Shown in pieces: positions 1-7,274 of a stretch of DNA of 11,339 nt. The position numbers and the translations under genes were made by a program. Numbering within the stretch: position 1 is the first letter of the stretch; each line of letters opens with the position of its first letter. The notes under the pieces are model-generated. The model did not search any database. It was given only the letters and a program-made list of their open reading frames with translations, and was not told where the DNA came from. Source of the stretch: Nevskiales bacterium (GTDB taxonomy: Bacteria; Pseudomonadota; Gammaproteobacteria; Nevskiales; Nevskiaceae); assembly GCA_022616655.1 (NCBI GenBank), contig JAKEEJ010000064.1:1-11339 (forward strand), written 5' to 3'.

Positions 1-609
1 AAGCATACCGTGCTGATCTGGGGCGATTCATTTGCCGCACACTACGTGCCAGGGCTCGTTAGTAGTACACAGCAAAGCTACAATATCCTTCAATATACGG
101 CGGGTCGTTGCCCACCGGTACTGAACGCAACGATTCCTGGGGCTCCCAACTGTCAAGACTTCAACCAGCATATTGCAGATATCCTTCAGCGATTCCATAT
201 TCAAACTGTAGTTATTGCAGCTCGGTGGGAACGTTACTGGGGTACACATGTCAACAAAGCCATGCTCGAGCACACGATTCGATATCTCAAATCCAACAAA
301 ATCGCAGTCGTCCTGGTTGGTCAAGGCCCGTCATTTCCATTCAACGATCCTGTCCAGTTTTCTAACAAAACAAGAAGTGGCCACGCAGTGAGTAAGTCGG
401 ATCCCAGAATAAACTCGGAACTTCAAGGCATTGCTGGATACGATTCTTTTTTTGATCCCAATGCATATCTCTGTCATGGCGTAGATTGCATGCTGACCAA
501 CCATGGCAAGTTTCTGTACTATGACTCCGGTCACTATTCGACCTATGGGAGCAATCTGGTCTCAGGCAATCTTCTGCAAGTTATTTCCTCAGGGGCAGTA
601 CGGCATTGA
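1..609 (+). CDS. C-terminal SGNH domain of a membrane O-acyltransferase (AT3-SGNH type), partial
   Basis: The reading frame is open from base 1 to TGA at 607-609, so the gene starts left of the window. The visible 202 residues look like the periplasmic SGNH domain found at the C-terminus of OafA/YrhL-like acyltransferases, which O-acetylate lipopolysaccharide, capsule or other glycans; the missing N-terminal part would be the multi-pass AT3 membrane domain. Visible motifs are LIWGDSF near the start (nucleophile Ser in GDS), an AARW block in the middle, and YYDSGHYSTYGS near the end, giving the D-x-x-H pair expected for the catalytic Asp and His. Paired cysteines (GRCPP/PNCQDF and LCHGVDC) fit periplasmic disulfides typical of this domain. 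The next gene follows after 26 bp on the same strand, which suggests a polysaccharide operon. The acyl donor and the glycan target cannot be told from the sequence. Confidence 0.8.
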   Translation, partial: KHTVLIWGDSFAAHYVPGLVSSTQQSYNILQYTAGRCPPVLNATIPGAPNCQDFNQHIADILQRFHIQTVVIAARWERYWGTHVNKAMLEHTIRYLKSNKIAVVLVGQGPSFPFNDPVQFSNKTRSGHAVSKSDPRINSELQGIAGYDSFFDPNAYLCHGVDCMLTNHGKFLYYDSGHYSTYGSNLVSGNLLQVISSGAVRH

Positions 610-635
610 ATCTTCTTATTACGTCAATGAAGTGA

Positions 636-2105
636 GTGATTTACTTGAGACGCGCAGAAGCTGATACCACATTGATCGGGGCCCGCAAGTTTCTGATTGT
701 AGACACGATCAGCTGGCGTTCGCACTTAGAAACCTCAATGGAAGTCGCACTAACCGAAAAATCTAGAGGCACCAGCGTCCACTATGTCAATATGCGAGAA
801 ATATTGCCACGCGTGGAAGACCACACATGGCTTCCGCACTTCGCCGACGCCAATGCATTTCGGATTTCTCGGGCAAAGAAACTACTTGCTAAAGCTGGCG
901 TGAACGTCTTCACGATAAAACTATCACGCGCCGAACGCGTTAAAGCCCTGACATCCGCAAATGCTCTGCTGCGTAACTGTCCAGACAGAGTATCGCTTGG
1001 CGGCTTATGCTACGGAGATTTCACCGACATTGGCTGGGGCGTGTTGAGTTCAGTTATCCAACTAACCCGGACTCCATTTGTGTCAGTACTACGGCATCAA
1101 AAAATGATCACGGAGTTTCTAGCGTCATCAATTTTGACGTACGACCTGGTTCGTCGGGAAATCAGGAAACTGGCTCCGGAAGCAGTTGTATTGTTCAATG
1201 GACGCTTCGCAACCACCCGTGCCATTCTGAGAGCGGCAGAAAACTGCAGCGTAAAGCCGGTAATTCACGAGCGTGGGTTTGACAAAGATCATTACCGGAT
1301 TGCCACAGAATCCATTCACGACCCAGATTACGTTCAGAATCGCATCCGTACGTTCTGGAAACCGGAACTGGCACGTGCAGGTCAAGAATTTTTCGAGGGG
1401 CGCCGCAAGAAGGTGGAAAAAGCGTGGTTCTCATACACCAAAAGGCAGGTTGTTGGAAAGGTCCCTGACGCTCTTAAAGAAGGAACAAAATGGGTTGTGT
1501 TCTTTACAACATCGGAGGATGAATATGTAGCGATTGGAGACAAGTACAGCAATCCCCATTTCCCAACACAATGCGACGCAATTTTAGCGACTTCCAAAGC
1601 GGTTGGGATGATGCCGGGATTCCGATTATGTGTGCGTTTACATCCCCACATCGCACAAAAAAGTCGGGAGCAAATTGCATTCTGGCGGAACTTTAAGATT
1701 CCCGGGGCCTTAATCGTCTGGCCTGAAGAAGATTTTGACTCCTATGCAATCATGGAGCGCGCGTACACCGTCTGCACGTACGGCTCAACCATGGGGGTTG
1801 AGGCTACTTACTGGGGGAAACCCTCAATGCTGCTCTCGCGTTCGATTTATGACAAGCTTAACGTGTCGTTCAATGCGCGCGGTCTCGCCGATATTCGTAG
1901 CTTTCTAGAGGCCCCGAAGGTGCATCCGGTGGAGGGCGCGCTGATGTATGGAGCTTTCTATTCAAGTTTCGGAGTGCCTTTCAAGTACTACAAGGCGCGT
2001 GATCTGATGAATGGCGAGATACTTGGCATCGTACTCGATGCACTACCGGTACGACTTTATCGAACCCTGAGAGATTTCAGTCTTTGGAAACCATTCCGCT
2101 ATTGA
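636..2105 (+). CDS. putative GT-B-like capsule/surface polysaccharide biosynthesis protein
   Basis: This encodes 489 residues with no signal peptide or membrane segment that I can see, so it is probably cytoplasmic. I do not recognise a named gene. The layout resembles GT-B-fold capsule-synthesis and CDP-glycerol-transferase-like proteins. A Rossmann-like strand (KFLIVDT) lies at about 18-24, and HERG at 211-214 sits after a hydrophobic strand, as in the hinge of such enzymes. A second Rossmann-like strand (WVVFFTTSEDE) is at about 286-296, followed by RLHPH at 334-338. YGSTMGVEA at 382-390, followed by WGKPSML, is the usual nucleotide-sugar or phospho-donor binding block. The start is GTG at 636: an in-frame TGA lies directly upstream (633-635) and the ribosome site is weak, so a TTG at 645 or 672 is possible. 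It lies between a glycan acyltransferase and a GT2 gene. Base composition is AT-richer than in pilB onward. The family assignment is inferred from motifs; donor and acceptor are unknown. Confidence 0.6.
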   Translation: MIYLRRAEADTTLIGARKFLIVDTISWRSHLETSMEVALTEKSRGTSVHYVNMREILPRVEDHTWLPHFADANAFRISRAKKLLAKAGVNVFTIKLSRAERVKALTSANALLRNCPDRVSLGGLCYGDFTDIGWGVLSSVIQLTRTPFVSVLRHQKMITEFLASSILTYDLVRREIRKLAPEAVVLFNGRFATTRAILRAAENCSVKPVIHERGFDKDHYRIATESIHDPDYVQNRIRTFWKPELARAGQEFFEGRRKKVEKAWFSYTKRQVVGKVPDALKEGTKWVVFFTTSEDEYVAIGDKYSNPHFPTQCDAILATSKAVGMMPGFRLCVRLHPHIAQKSREQIAFWRNFKIPGALIVWPEEDFDSYAIMERAYTVCTYGSTMGVEATYWGKPSMLLSRSIYDKLNVSFNARGLADIRSFLEAPKVHPVEGALMYGAFYSSFGVPFKYYKARDLMNGEILGIVLDALPVRLYRTLRDFSLWKPFRY

Positions 2106-2208
2106 TGATGCGCTCATCGCAGCAATCCAGATGGGCTGTTGCCAAATCAGCACTTCATTATGATCTGGTTCTCAATGGCGGATTTCCATCATAGAAGGGA
2201 CTCTAACC

Positions 2209-3084
2209 ATGATGCTGAGTGTCTGTGTTGCGACACGCGGCGATGTCGACAGACTGACCCCATTTTTTGAGAGCGTACGCGCTCTGAAAGTTTCCAGACC
2301 ATGGGAACTATTGGTTGTCTATAACTCTCCTTCTCCACCGCCTGCGACTGAAATCAAACGCCAGACACAAGGTTTGCCGTTGGTGCTGTTACATGAGTCC
2401 CAATCAGGCAAAAGTCGCGCGTTAAACCGTGCAATAACTGTCGCAAGAGGTGACTGGCTCGTTTTTACAGACGACGATGTCCAACATAGAGTTGACTGGC
2501 TCGACAAGTTGGTGGCAGCGGCGGAATCATCTCCCTGGGCATCCGTAATCGGCGGGCGCATTCTGTCCAAAGGCAGCGTACCCACATGGATCCGACGCTC
2601 GTCCAACCTCCAGGCTCTTCTGCTCTGCGAGCACGATCTTGGAGATCTGCGACAGTGCTATCCCAAAGGACTTTACCCTTATGGGCCCAATATGGCAGTG
2701 TCCCGCCGTCAGTTGGAAGCGACAGGTGCACACTGGCCAGAAGGCATGGGCCCCGGAACGCGGCTTCCGGTCGGGGATGAATATGGCTTTTTAGCACAAA
2801 TCAGCCGGGCCGACGGCACCGACCGCCTGTACGTGGCTGATGCAATCGTGTACCACAACGTACAGCCTCAGTATTTTTTACCGAATGCTGCCATCCGTCG
2901 ATCATTTCAGTGCGGGTTTGCCGCCGGTAAGTTGAAAGCAAGATTTGGAAGTGTTGAAAATACACCGACAATCCAAAGGGCCTTCACGCGCCTGATGGGA
3001 CTGCGCAGCTCCTTGGAGCTAGCCTGTGTAACAGCTCGTGCGACCGGGCTTGCATTAGGTCGGTATTTTGGCTCCGGCTTCTAA
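2209..3084 (+). CDS. GT2-family glycosyltransferase
   Basis: This 291-residue protein is a GT-A-fold family 2 glycosyltransferase, which moves a sugar from a nucleotide-sugar donor to a growing glycan at the cytoplasmic face of the membrane. Visible marks are the N-terminal strand LSVCVATRG (3-11), GKSRALNRAI at 67-76, the metal/donor-binding VFTDDDV at 85-91 (DDD as the DxD motif), GPNMAVSRR at about 159-167 (acceptor side) and GDEYGF at about 189-194. The last 80 residues are less conserved and contain basic and hydrophobic patches that may touch the membrane, but no clear transmembrane helix. The start is ATG 2209 (a second ATG is at 2212), with an AGGGA ribosome site 8 bases upstream. It is 103 bp downstream of the preceding gene and 222 bp upstream of pilB. 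Proximity to pilB raises the idea of pilin glycosylation, but nothing in the protein shows that; cell-surface glycan synthesis is the simpler reading. Confidence 0.85.
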   Translation: MMLSVCVATRGDVDRLTPFFESVRALKVSRPWELLVVYNSPSPPPATEIKRQTQGLPLVLLHESQSGKSRALNRAITVARGDWLVFTDDDVQHRVDWLDKLVAAAESSPWASVIGGRILSKGSVPTWIRRSSNLQALLLCEHDLGDLRQCYPKGLYPYGPNMAVSRRQLEATGAHWPEGMGPGTRLPVGDEYGFLAQISRADGTDRLYVADAIVYHNVQPQYFLPNAAIRRSFQCGFAAGKLKARFGSVENTPTIQRAFTRLMGLRSSLELACVTARATGLALGRYFGSGF

Positions 3085-3087
3085 GGG

Positions 3088-3101
3088 CGGTTGAACAACC
3101 G
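3088..3101. repeat. 14-bp perfect palindrome just after the GT2 stop codon
   Basis: CGGTTG and CAACCG flank a two-base AA centre, 3 bases after the TAA stop. As RNA it would be a weak hairpin. There is no T-tract behind it, so it is not a standard intrinsic terminator; it could be a protein-binding site or a 3'-end stabiliser. Confidence 0.35.
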
Positions 3102-3162
3102 GACAATGCTACTGAAGAAAGGGGGGACACCGACCTCAGGTATATTAATCTCCAAAGCCTTT

Positions 3163-3176
3163 CACGAACCTTCGTG
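3163..3176. repeat. 14-bp perfect palindrome upstream of pilB
   Basis: CACGAA and TTCGTG flank a CC centre, about 130 bases upstream of the pilB start. The spacing and perfect symmetry fit a small dimeric-regulator operator, but no clear sigma-70 or sigma-54 promoter lies next to it. The rest of the 3085-3306 gap holds an AT-rich TATATTAAT stretch (3141-3149) without a matching -35 and otherwise nothing I can name. Confidence 0.3.
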
Positions 3177-3306
3177 TCGCCCATACATCAACGTTGTCGC
3201 CGCTTTCTTCATTTTGTAGAAGAGAGGGGCGGCTGTTCAAAAATGACCTTGAGACGTAAAAACGGGTACCATTGTAGGGGCACGTTCTTCGAAACCGGGA
3301 GAAGCT

Positions 3307-5049
3307 GTGGCAACGACTCCGATAACTACGGCAGCACAAGGCGGGGTACCCTTAGGGGGCCTTGCGCGCCGGCTGGTGGCTGATGGGCTGATACCCGAAG
3401 ATAAAATCAGGGCCGCCCAAGCCAAGGTGCAGAAATCCGGGGGTTCGCTGGTCAGCCATCTGGTTGAGGAAAAACTGGTCACGCCGGCCAAGATCGCGCT
3501 GTCCGCCTGCCACGCTTTCGGGGCACCCCTGATTGATGTGGGGGCGGTGGACCTCGACCCGGAAATCGTCAGGCTGGTGGGTGAAAAATTGATGCGCGAA
3601 CACCGCGTGCTGCCTCTGTTTAAACGCGGCAAGCGGCTGTATCTGGGCATGTCCGACCCCACCAACCTGGCCGGACTGGATGCCATCAAATTTGCCACCA
3701 ATCTGACCACCGAAGCAATTGTGGTGGAGGATGACAAACTCCTTCGCCTGATAGAGAGCGCCGCCAGTGCCACCCAGACGTCCAGCATCCAGGTGGATGA
3801 CGCCGATCTTGAAAACATTGACATTACCGAGGGCGGCGAAGGCCCCGAGGTTGACATCGCAACGGCCGCGGACGCGGAAGATGCGCCCATCGTTCGATTC
3901 GTCAATAAAATCATGCTGGACGCCATCAACCAGGGGGCATCGGACATTCACTTTGAACCGTACGAAAAGATTTATCGTATCCGCTACCGCAAAGATGGCG
4001 AACTGAAGATCGTCGCCACGCCACCGGTACAAATGGGGGGACGGCTGGCCGCCCGCGTCAAGGTCATGTCGAGACTGGACCTGGCCGAGCGCCGCATCCC
4101 CCAGGATGGCCGCATTAAACTGAATCTGTCCAAGACCAAGGCGATTGATTTCCGCGTCAGCACCTGTCCGACGCTGTTTGGCGAAAAGATCTGTGCACGT
4201 ATTCTCGATCCTTCGAGCGCACAGCTGGGCATTGACGCGCTGGGATACGAGCCGGAACAGAAAGATGCCTATATGAAAGCCCTGCAGCAGCCGCAGGGCA
4301 TGATTCTGGTGACCGGCCCAACCGGTTCCGGAAAAACCGTATCGCTCTACACCGGTTTGAACATCCTCAATACCGAGGATATCAACATCTCCACGGCCGA
4401 AGACCCGGCGGAAATCAATCTGCCGGGTGTCAACCAGGTCAATGTGAATCCGAGGGTGGGTCTGACGTTTGCCGCGGCATTGAAAGCCTTCCTGCGCCAG
4501 GACCCGGACGTGATCATGGTCGGTGAAATCCGCGACCTGGACACGGCCGAGATTGCACTCAAGGCAGCACAAACCGGCCACATGGTGCTGTCCACCCTGC
4601 ATACCAATGACGCGCCCCAGACCATTGTCCGTCTGATGAACATGGGTGTTCCAGCCTATAACCTGGCTTCGACCCTGACCCTGATCATCGCGCAACGTCT
4701 GGCACGGGGATTGTGCAAGATCTGCAAAAAACCCGTGGAAATTCCCAAGCGCGAATTGATCAAGGAAGGATTTACGGAAGCCGATATCGCGGATCCCAGC
4801 TTCAAGCCGATGAAGGCCGTGGGTTGCGATCAGTGTGACCATGGCTACAAGGGACGCACCGGTGTTTACCAGGTCATGCCGTTTTCGGAAGAAATGGGGC
4901 GCATCATCATGGAAGGTGGCAACGCCATCCAGATTGCCGAACAGGCGAAGAAGGAGGGCATCAATGATCTGCGCCGGTCGGCCCTGAAAAAAGTGATGGA
5001 CGGCAAAATTGACCTGCTGCAGGCCAATGCCTGCACCGTGGGCGATTAA
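3307..5049 (+). CDS. pilB: type IV pilus extension ATPase PilB
   Basis: PilB is the hexameric cytoplasmic ATPase that drives pilus polymerisation by turning PilC in the inner membrane. At 580 residues it has the usual length. The N-terminal domain (about 15-150) is the PilB/GspE regulatory domain that joins the ATPase to the membrane complex. The ATPase half has GPTGSGKT at 337-344 (Walker A), TAEDPAE at 363-369 (Asp box), DVIMVGEIRD at 401-410 (Walker B) and TGHMVLSTLHT at 423-433 (His box). The zinc-binding cysteines are C470, C473, C507 and C510, the last pair before GYKGRTGVYQ. The start is GTG 3307, with GGGAG a few bases upstream (spacing about 7), and the N-terminus MATTPITTAAQGG aligns in style with PilB proteins. 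pilC follows after 23 bp in the same direction. The two-Cys-pair zinc site and pilC/pilD context favour PilB over a type II secretion GspE. No pilA or retraction ATPase gene is nearby. Confidence 0.97.
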   Translation: MATTPITTAAQGGVPLGGLARRLVADGLIPEDKIRAAQAKVQKSGGSLVSHLVEEKLVTPAKIALSACHAFGAPLIDVGAVDLDPEIVRLVGEKLMREHRVLPLFKRGKRLYLGMSDPTNLAGLDAIKFATNLTTEAIVVEDDKLLRLIESAASATQTSSIQVDDADLENIDITEGGEGPEVDIATAADAEDAPIVRFVNKIMLDAINQGASDIHFEPYEKIYRIRYRKDGELKIVATPPVQMGGRLAARVKVMSRLDLAERRIPQDGRIKLNLSKTKAIDFRVSTCPTLFGEKICARILDPSSAQLGIDALGYEPEQKDAYMKALQQPQGMILVTGPTGSGKTVSLYTGLNILNTEDINISTAEDPAEINLPGVNQVNVNPRVGLTFAAALKAFLRQDPDVIMVGEIRDLDTAEIALKAAQTGHMVLSTLHTNDAPQTIVRLMNMGVPAYNLASTLTLIIAQRLARGLCKICKKPVEIPKRELIKEGFTEADIADPSFKPMKAVGCDQCDHGYKGRTGVYQVMPFSEEMGRIIMEGGNAIQIAEQAKKEGINDLRRSALKKVMDGKIDLLQANACTVGD

Positions 5050-5072
5050 CGTTCCGCGACGAGGAGACCCGC

Positions 5073-6314
5073 ATGGCTCAAGCCGCCCTGAAAACGCAGA
5101 AGAAGTCCCGCACCAAGGAATTTACTTTTGCCTGGGAAGGCACCGACCGGAAGGGAGCACGCATTTCCGGCTCCAGCGTCGGCACCAGCGAGGCTTTGAT
5201 CAAATCGGAACTGCGCAAACAGGGCATTACTCCGATCCGGGTCAACAAAAGAATCCGCCTCAAGCTGGGAGGGGGGGGGAAAATCACCGGCCAAGACATC
5301 GCCATTTTCAGCCGCCAGATGTCCACCATGATGGCGGCCGGCGTACCGCTGGTGCAGGCGCTGGAAATTGTCAGCCGTGGCCATGAGAAGCCGGCCATGG
5401 GCGAAATGATCATGGACATCAAGAGCAGCATCGAGGGCGGAAACTCTTTTTCGGAAAGCCTGGGCCGACACCCACTGTACTTCGACGACCTGTTCGTCAA
5501 CCTGGTCAACGCCGGTGAAAAGTCAGGAGCGCTGGAGACACTGTTGGACAAGATCGCCACCTACAAGGAAAAAACCGAGGCGATCAAGAAAAAAGTCAAA
5601 AAAGCCATCACGTATCCGGCCGCCGTGCTGGTGGTCGCGGCGATTGTCACCTCCATCCTTCTGATTTTCGTGGTGCCGCAGTTTGAAGACCTGTTCAAGG
5701 GCTTTGGCGCCGATCTGCCGGCCTTTACGCAGCTGGTGGTCAATATGTCACGCGGCCTCAAGTCCAACGGTGTCTTCGTTGCCATGGTCGTCGCCGCTGC
5801 AATTGTGGGATTCATTCAGGCGCACAAGCGTTCCTCCAAGCTGCGGGAAAACATGGACCGTCTGATGATGAAACTGCCCGTCATCGGCGACATTCTTTAC
5901 AAGTCCTCCGTAGCGCGTTTTGCACGGACACTGTCCACCATGTTCGCGGCCGGCGTGCCGCTGGTGGACGCGCTGGACTCGGTGGCCGGCGCCGCTGGCA
6001 ATATCGTGTTCTACAAGGCGATCATGAGCATCAAGGAGCAGGTGTCCACCGGCCAACAGCTGCAACTCAGCATGGCTCAGACCAATCTGTTCCCGTCCAT
6101 GGCCGTGCAGATGATTGCCATTGGCGAAGAATCGGGCTCTCTGGACGCCATGGCAGGCAAGGTGGCCGATTTCTACGAGTCGGAAGTAGATGCTCTGGTA
6201 GATGCCCTGTCCAGTCTTCTGGAACCCATGATCATGGCCATTCTCGGCGTGTTGATTGGCGGTCTGGTGGTCGCCATGTATCTGCCCATCTTCAAGATGG
6301 GTCAGGCTGTCTAA
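5073..6314 (+). CDS. pilC: type IV pilus inner-membrane platform protein PilC
   Basis: PilC is the polytopic inner-membrane protein that couples PilB to pilin insertion at the pilus base. The 413 residues fit the family. Two T2SSF-type helical domains are seen, at about 76-199 and 279-401; each starts with the matching signatures IFSRQMSTMMAAGVPLVQAL and FARTLSTMFAAGVPLVDAL, and each carries a later G-E-(K/E)-S-G motif (148-152 and 351-355). Hydrophobic segments lie at about 182-201, 233-249 and 383-405, consistent with three membrane spans. The start is ATG 5073 with a strong GAGGAG site 7 bases upstream. A run of nine G (5271-5279) encodes three glycines of a Gly4 linker (66-69) between the N-terminal extension and the first domain; the frame is intact in this copy. 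It lies 23 bp after pilB and 86 bp before pilD, with a long inverted repeat in between. Confidence 0.96.
   Translation: MAQAALKTQKKSRTKEFTFAWEGTDRKGARISGSSVGTSEALIKSELRKQGITPIRVNKRIRLKLGGGGKITGQDIAIFSRQMSTMMAAGVPLVQALEIVSRGHEKPAMGEMIMDIKSSIEGGNSFSESLGRHPLYFDDLFVNLVNAGEKSGALETLLDKIATYKEKTEAIKKKVKKAITYPAAVLVVAAIVTSILLIFVVPQFEDLFKGFGADLPAFTQLVVNMSRGLKSNGVFVAMVVAAAIVGFIQAHKRSSKLRENMDRLMMKLPVIGDILYKSSVARFARTLSTMFAAGVPLVDALDSVAGAAGNIVFYKAIMSIKEQVSTGQQLQLSMAQTNLFPSMAVQMIAIGEESGSLDAMAGKVADFYESEVDALVDALSSLLEPMIMAILGVLIGGLVVAMYLPIFKMGQAV
5271..5279 (+). repeat. poly-G tract (G9) inside pilC
   Basis: Nine consecutive G in codons 67-69 of pilC, preceded by GGGA, make a G-rich stretch of 13 bases with one A. 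Gain or loss of one base would shift the frame early in the gene and abolish PilC. Whether the tract varies cannot be seen from one sequence. Confidence 0.9.
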
Positions 6315-6320
6315 AGTCCG

Positions 6321-6373
6321 GCATGCCGTGACGTGGCCCCTGCTGTTTCCGGGCCATGTCACACGGCGCATGC
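6321..6373 (+). promoter_or_regulatory. long imperfect inverted repeat between pilC and pilD
   Basis: The left arm 6321-6339 and right arm 6351-6373 can pair around an 11-base loop. Bases 6328-6339 pair without interruption with 6351-6362 (12 pairs, one a G-U). After a small bulge in the right arm, GCATGC at 6321-6326 can pair with GCATGC at 6368-6373. It starts 6 bases after the pilC stop and ends 27 bases before the chosen pilD start. There is no U-tract, so a simple intrinsic terminator is unlikely; an RNA processing or stability element that sets pilBC against pilD levels is an inference. Confidence 0.55.
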
Positions 6374-6400
6374 ACGTATCCGGCGCCCCTCCAGGTATCC

Positions 6401-7264
6401 ATGTCGCTGCTTGACGGACTGAGACACAGCCCGGTGTTTCTGGCATTGGCTACCGGACTGCTGGGGCTTTGCGTCGGCAGCTTTCTCAACGTCGTCGCGT
6501 ACCGTTTGCCGCAGATGCTGGAACGCCAGTGGCGGCGTGAATGCCGCCATGTATTGGAACTGCCCGATGAACCTGCAGTAGCGCCCCTGTCACTGCTCTG
6601 TCCTGGTTCCAGCTGCCCCGCCTGCAAAACCCCTATCCGTCCCTGGCACAACATTCCGGTTTTGAGCTGGCTGTGGCTGCGCGGCCGCTGTGCCACGTGT
6701 GGCGCGGGTATCTCCGTGCAATATCCACTCGTGGAAGCACTGACCGGTCTGCTGAGCGTCTGGTGTGTCTGGCGTTTTGGCTGGAGTATCGCCCTGCCCA
6801 CCGCGCTGCTGTTCACCTGGACGCTGACGGCCCTGGCGGTGATTGACCTGCGCACCCAGTTGCTGCCGGACGATCTGACCCTGCCCCTGCTCTGGGCCGG
6901 ATTGCTCTTCAGCCTTGCGGGCACCTTCACCACGCCCCAGGCCAGCATTGTCGGCGCAGCGGCCGGCTATCTGAGCCTGTGGTCCGTGTACCACCTGTTC
7001 CGTCTGCTGACGGGCAAAGAGGGCATGGGTCACGGCGACTTTAAACTGCTCGCCGCGCTCGGGGCCTGGCTGGGCTGGCAGATGCTGCCTTTGCTCGTGC
7101 TGCTGTCCTCGCTGCTGGGCACGGCGGTCGGACTGACACTGATCCTGTTCCGCGGCCACAGTCGCCATGTGCCGATTCCCTTCGGTCCCTATCTGGCCAT
7201 GGCGGGCTGGATCATGCTGATCTGGGGCCGTGATTTGACTGCGGCCTGGCTGCAGACATTGTAG
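6401..7264 (+). CDS. pilD: prepilin leader peptidase / N-methyltransferase PilD
   Basis: PilD is the inner-membrane aspartyl protease that removes the prepilin leader and methylates the new N-terminal residue; it serves type IV pilins and any type II secretion pseudopilins. With the start at ATG 6401 the protein has 287 residues. The features are GSFLNVVAYRLP at 26-37, zinc-type cysteine pairs CPAC (C72, C75) and CATC (C97, C100), the first catalytic Asp D149 in VIDLRTQLLPDDLTLP, and the second, D213, in GMGHGDFK. These positions are the same numbers as in the classic Pseudomonas PilD, which supports this start over the in-frame ATG at 6356 (15 residues longer, and inside the upstream inverted repeat). 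About seven to eight membrane segments are predicted by eye, one before the cysteine loop and the rest after it. The ribosome site is weak (AGG). coaE begins 10 bp downstream. Confidence 0.96.
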   Translation: MSLLDGLRHSPVFLALATGLLGLCVGSFLNVVAYRLPQMLERQWRRECRHVLELPDEPAVAPLSLLCPGSSCPACKTPIRPWHNIPVLSWLWLRGRCATCGAGISVQYPLVEALTGLLSVWCVWRFGWSIALPTALLFTWTLTALAVIDLRTQLLPDDLTLPLLWAGLLFSLAGTFTTPQASIVGAAAGYLSLWSVYHLFRLLTGKEGMGHGDFKLLAALGAWLGWQMLPLLVLLSSLLGTAVGLTLILFRGHSRHVPIPFGPYLAMAGWIMLIWGRDLTAAWLQTL

Positions 7265-7274
7265 GACGCGCCCG

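Noticed and set aside
3236..3290. TTGAGA-N17-TTGTAG considered as the pilB promoter
   Set aside because: The -10 half matches the consensus at only two of six positions, and no sigma-54 GG/GC pair was found, so no promoter is called.
3352..4842. Long minus-strand open frame (496 codons) opposite pilB
   Set aside because: It is a shadow of the strongly supported pilB coding frame; its translation is rich in Gln, His and Gly with no domain, and it has no ribosome site.
6356..6400. Upstream ATG giving a PilD longer by 15 residues
   Set aside because: It lies inside the pilC-pilD inverted repeat; starting at 6401 puts C72, C75, C97, C100, D149 and D213 at the classic PilD positions.
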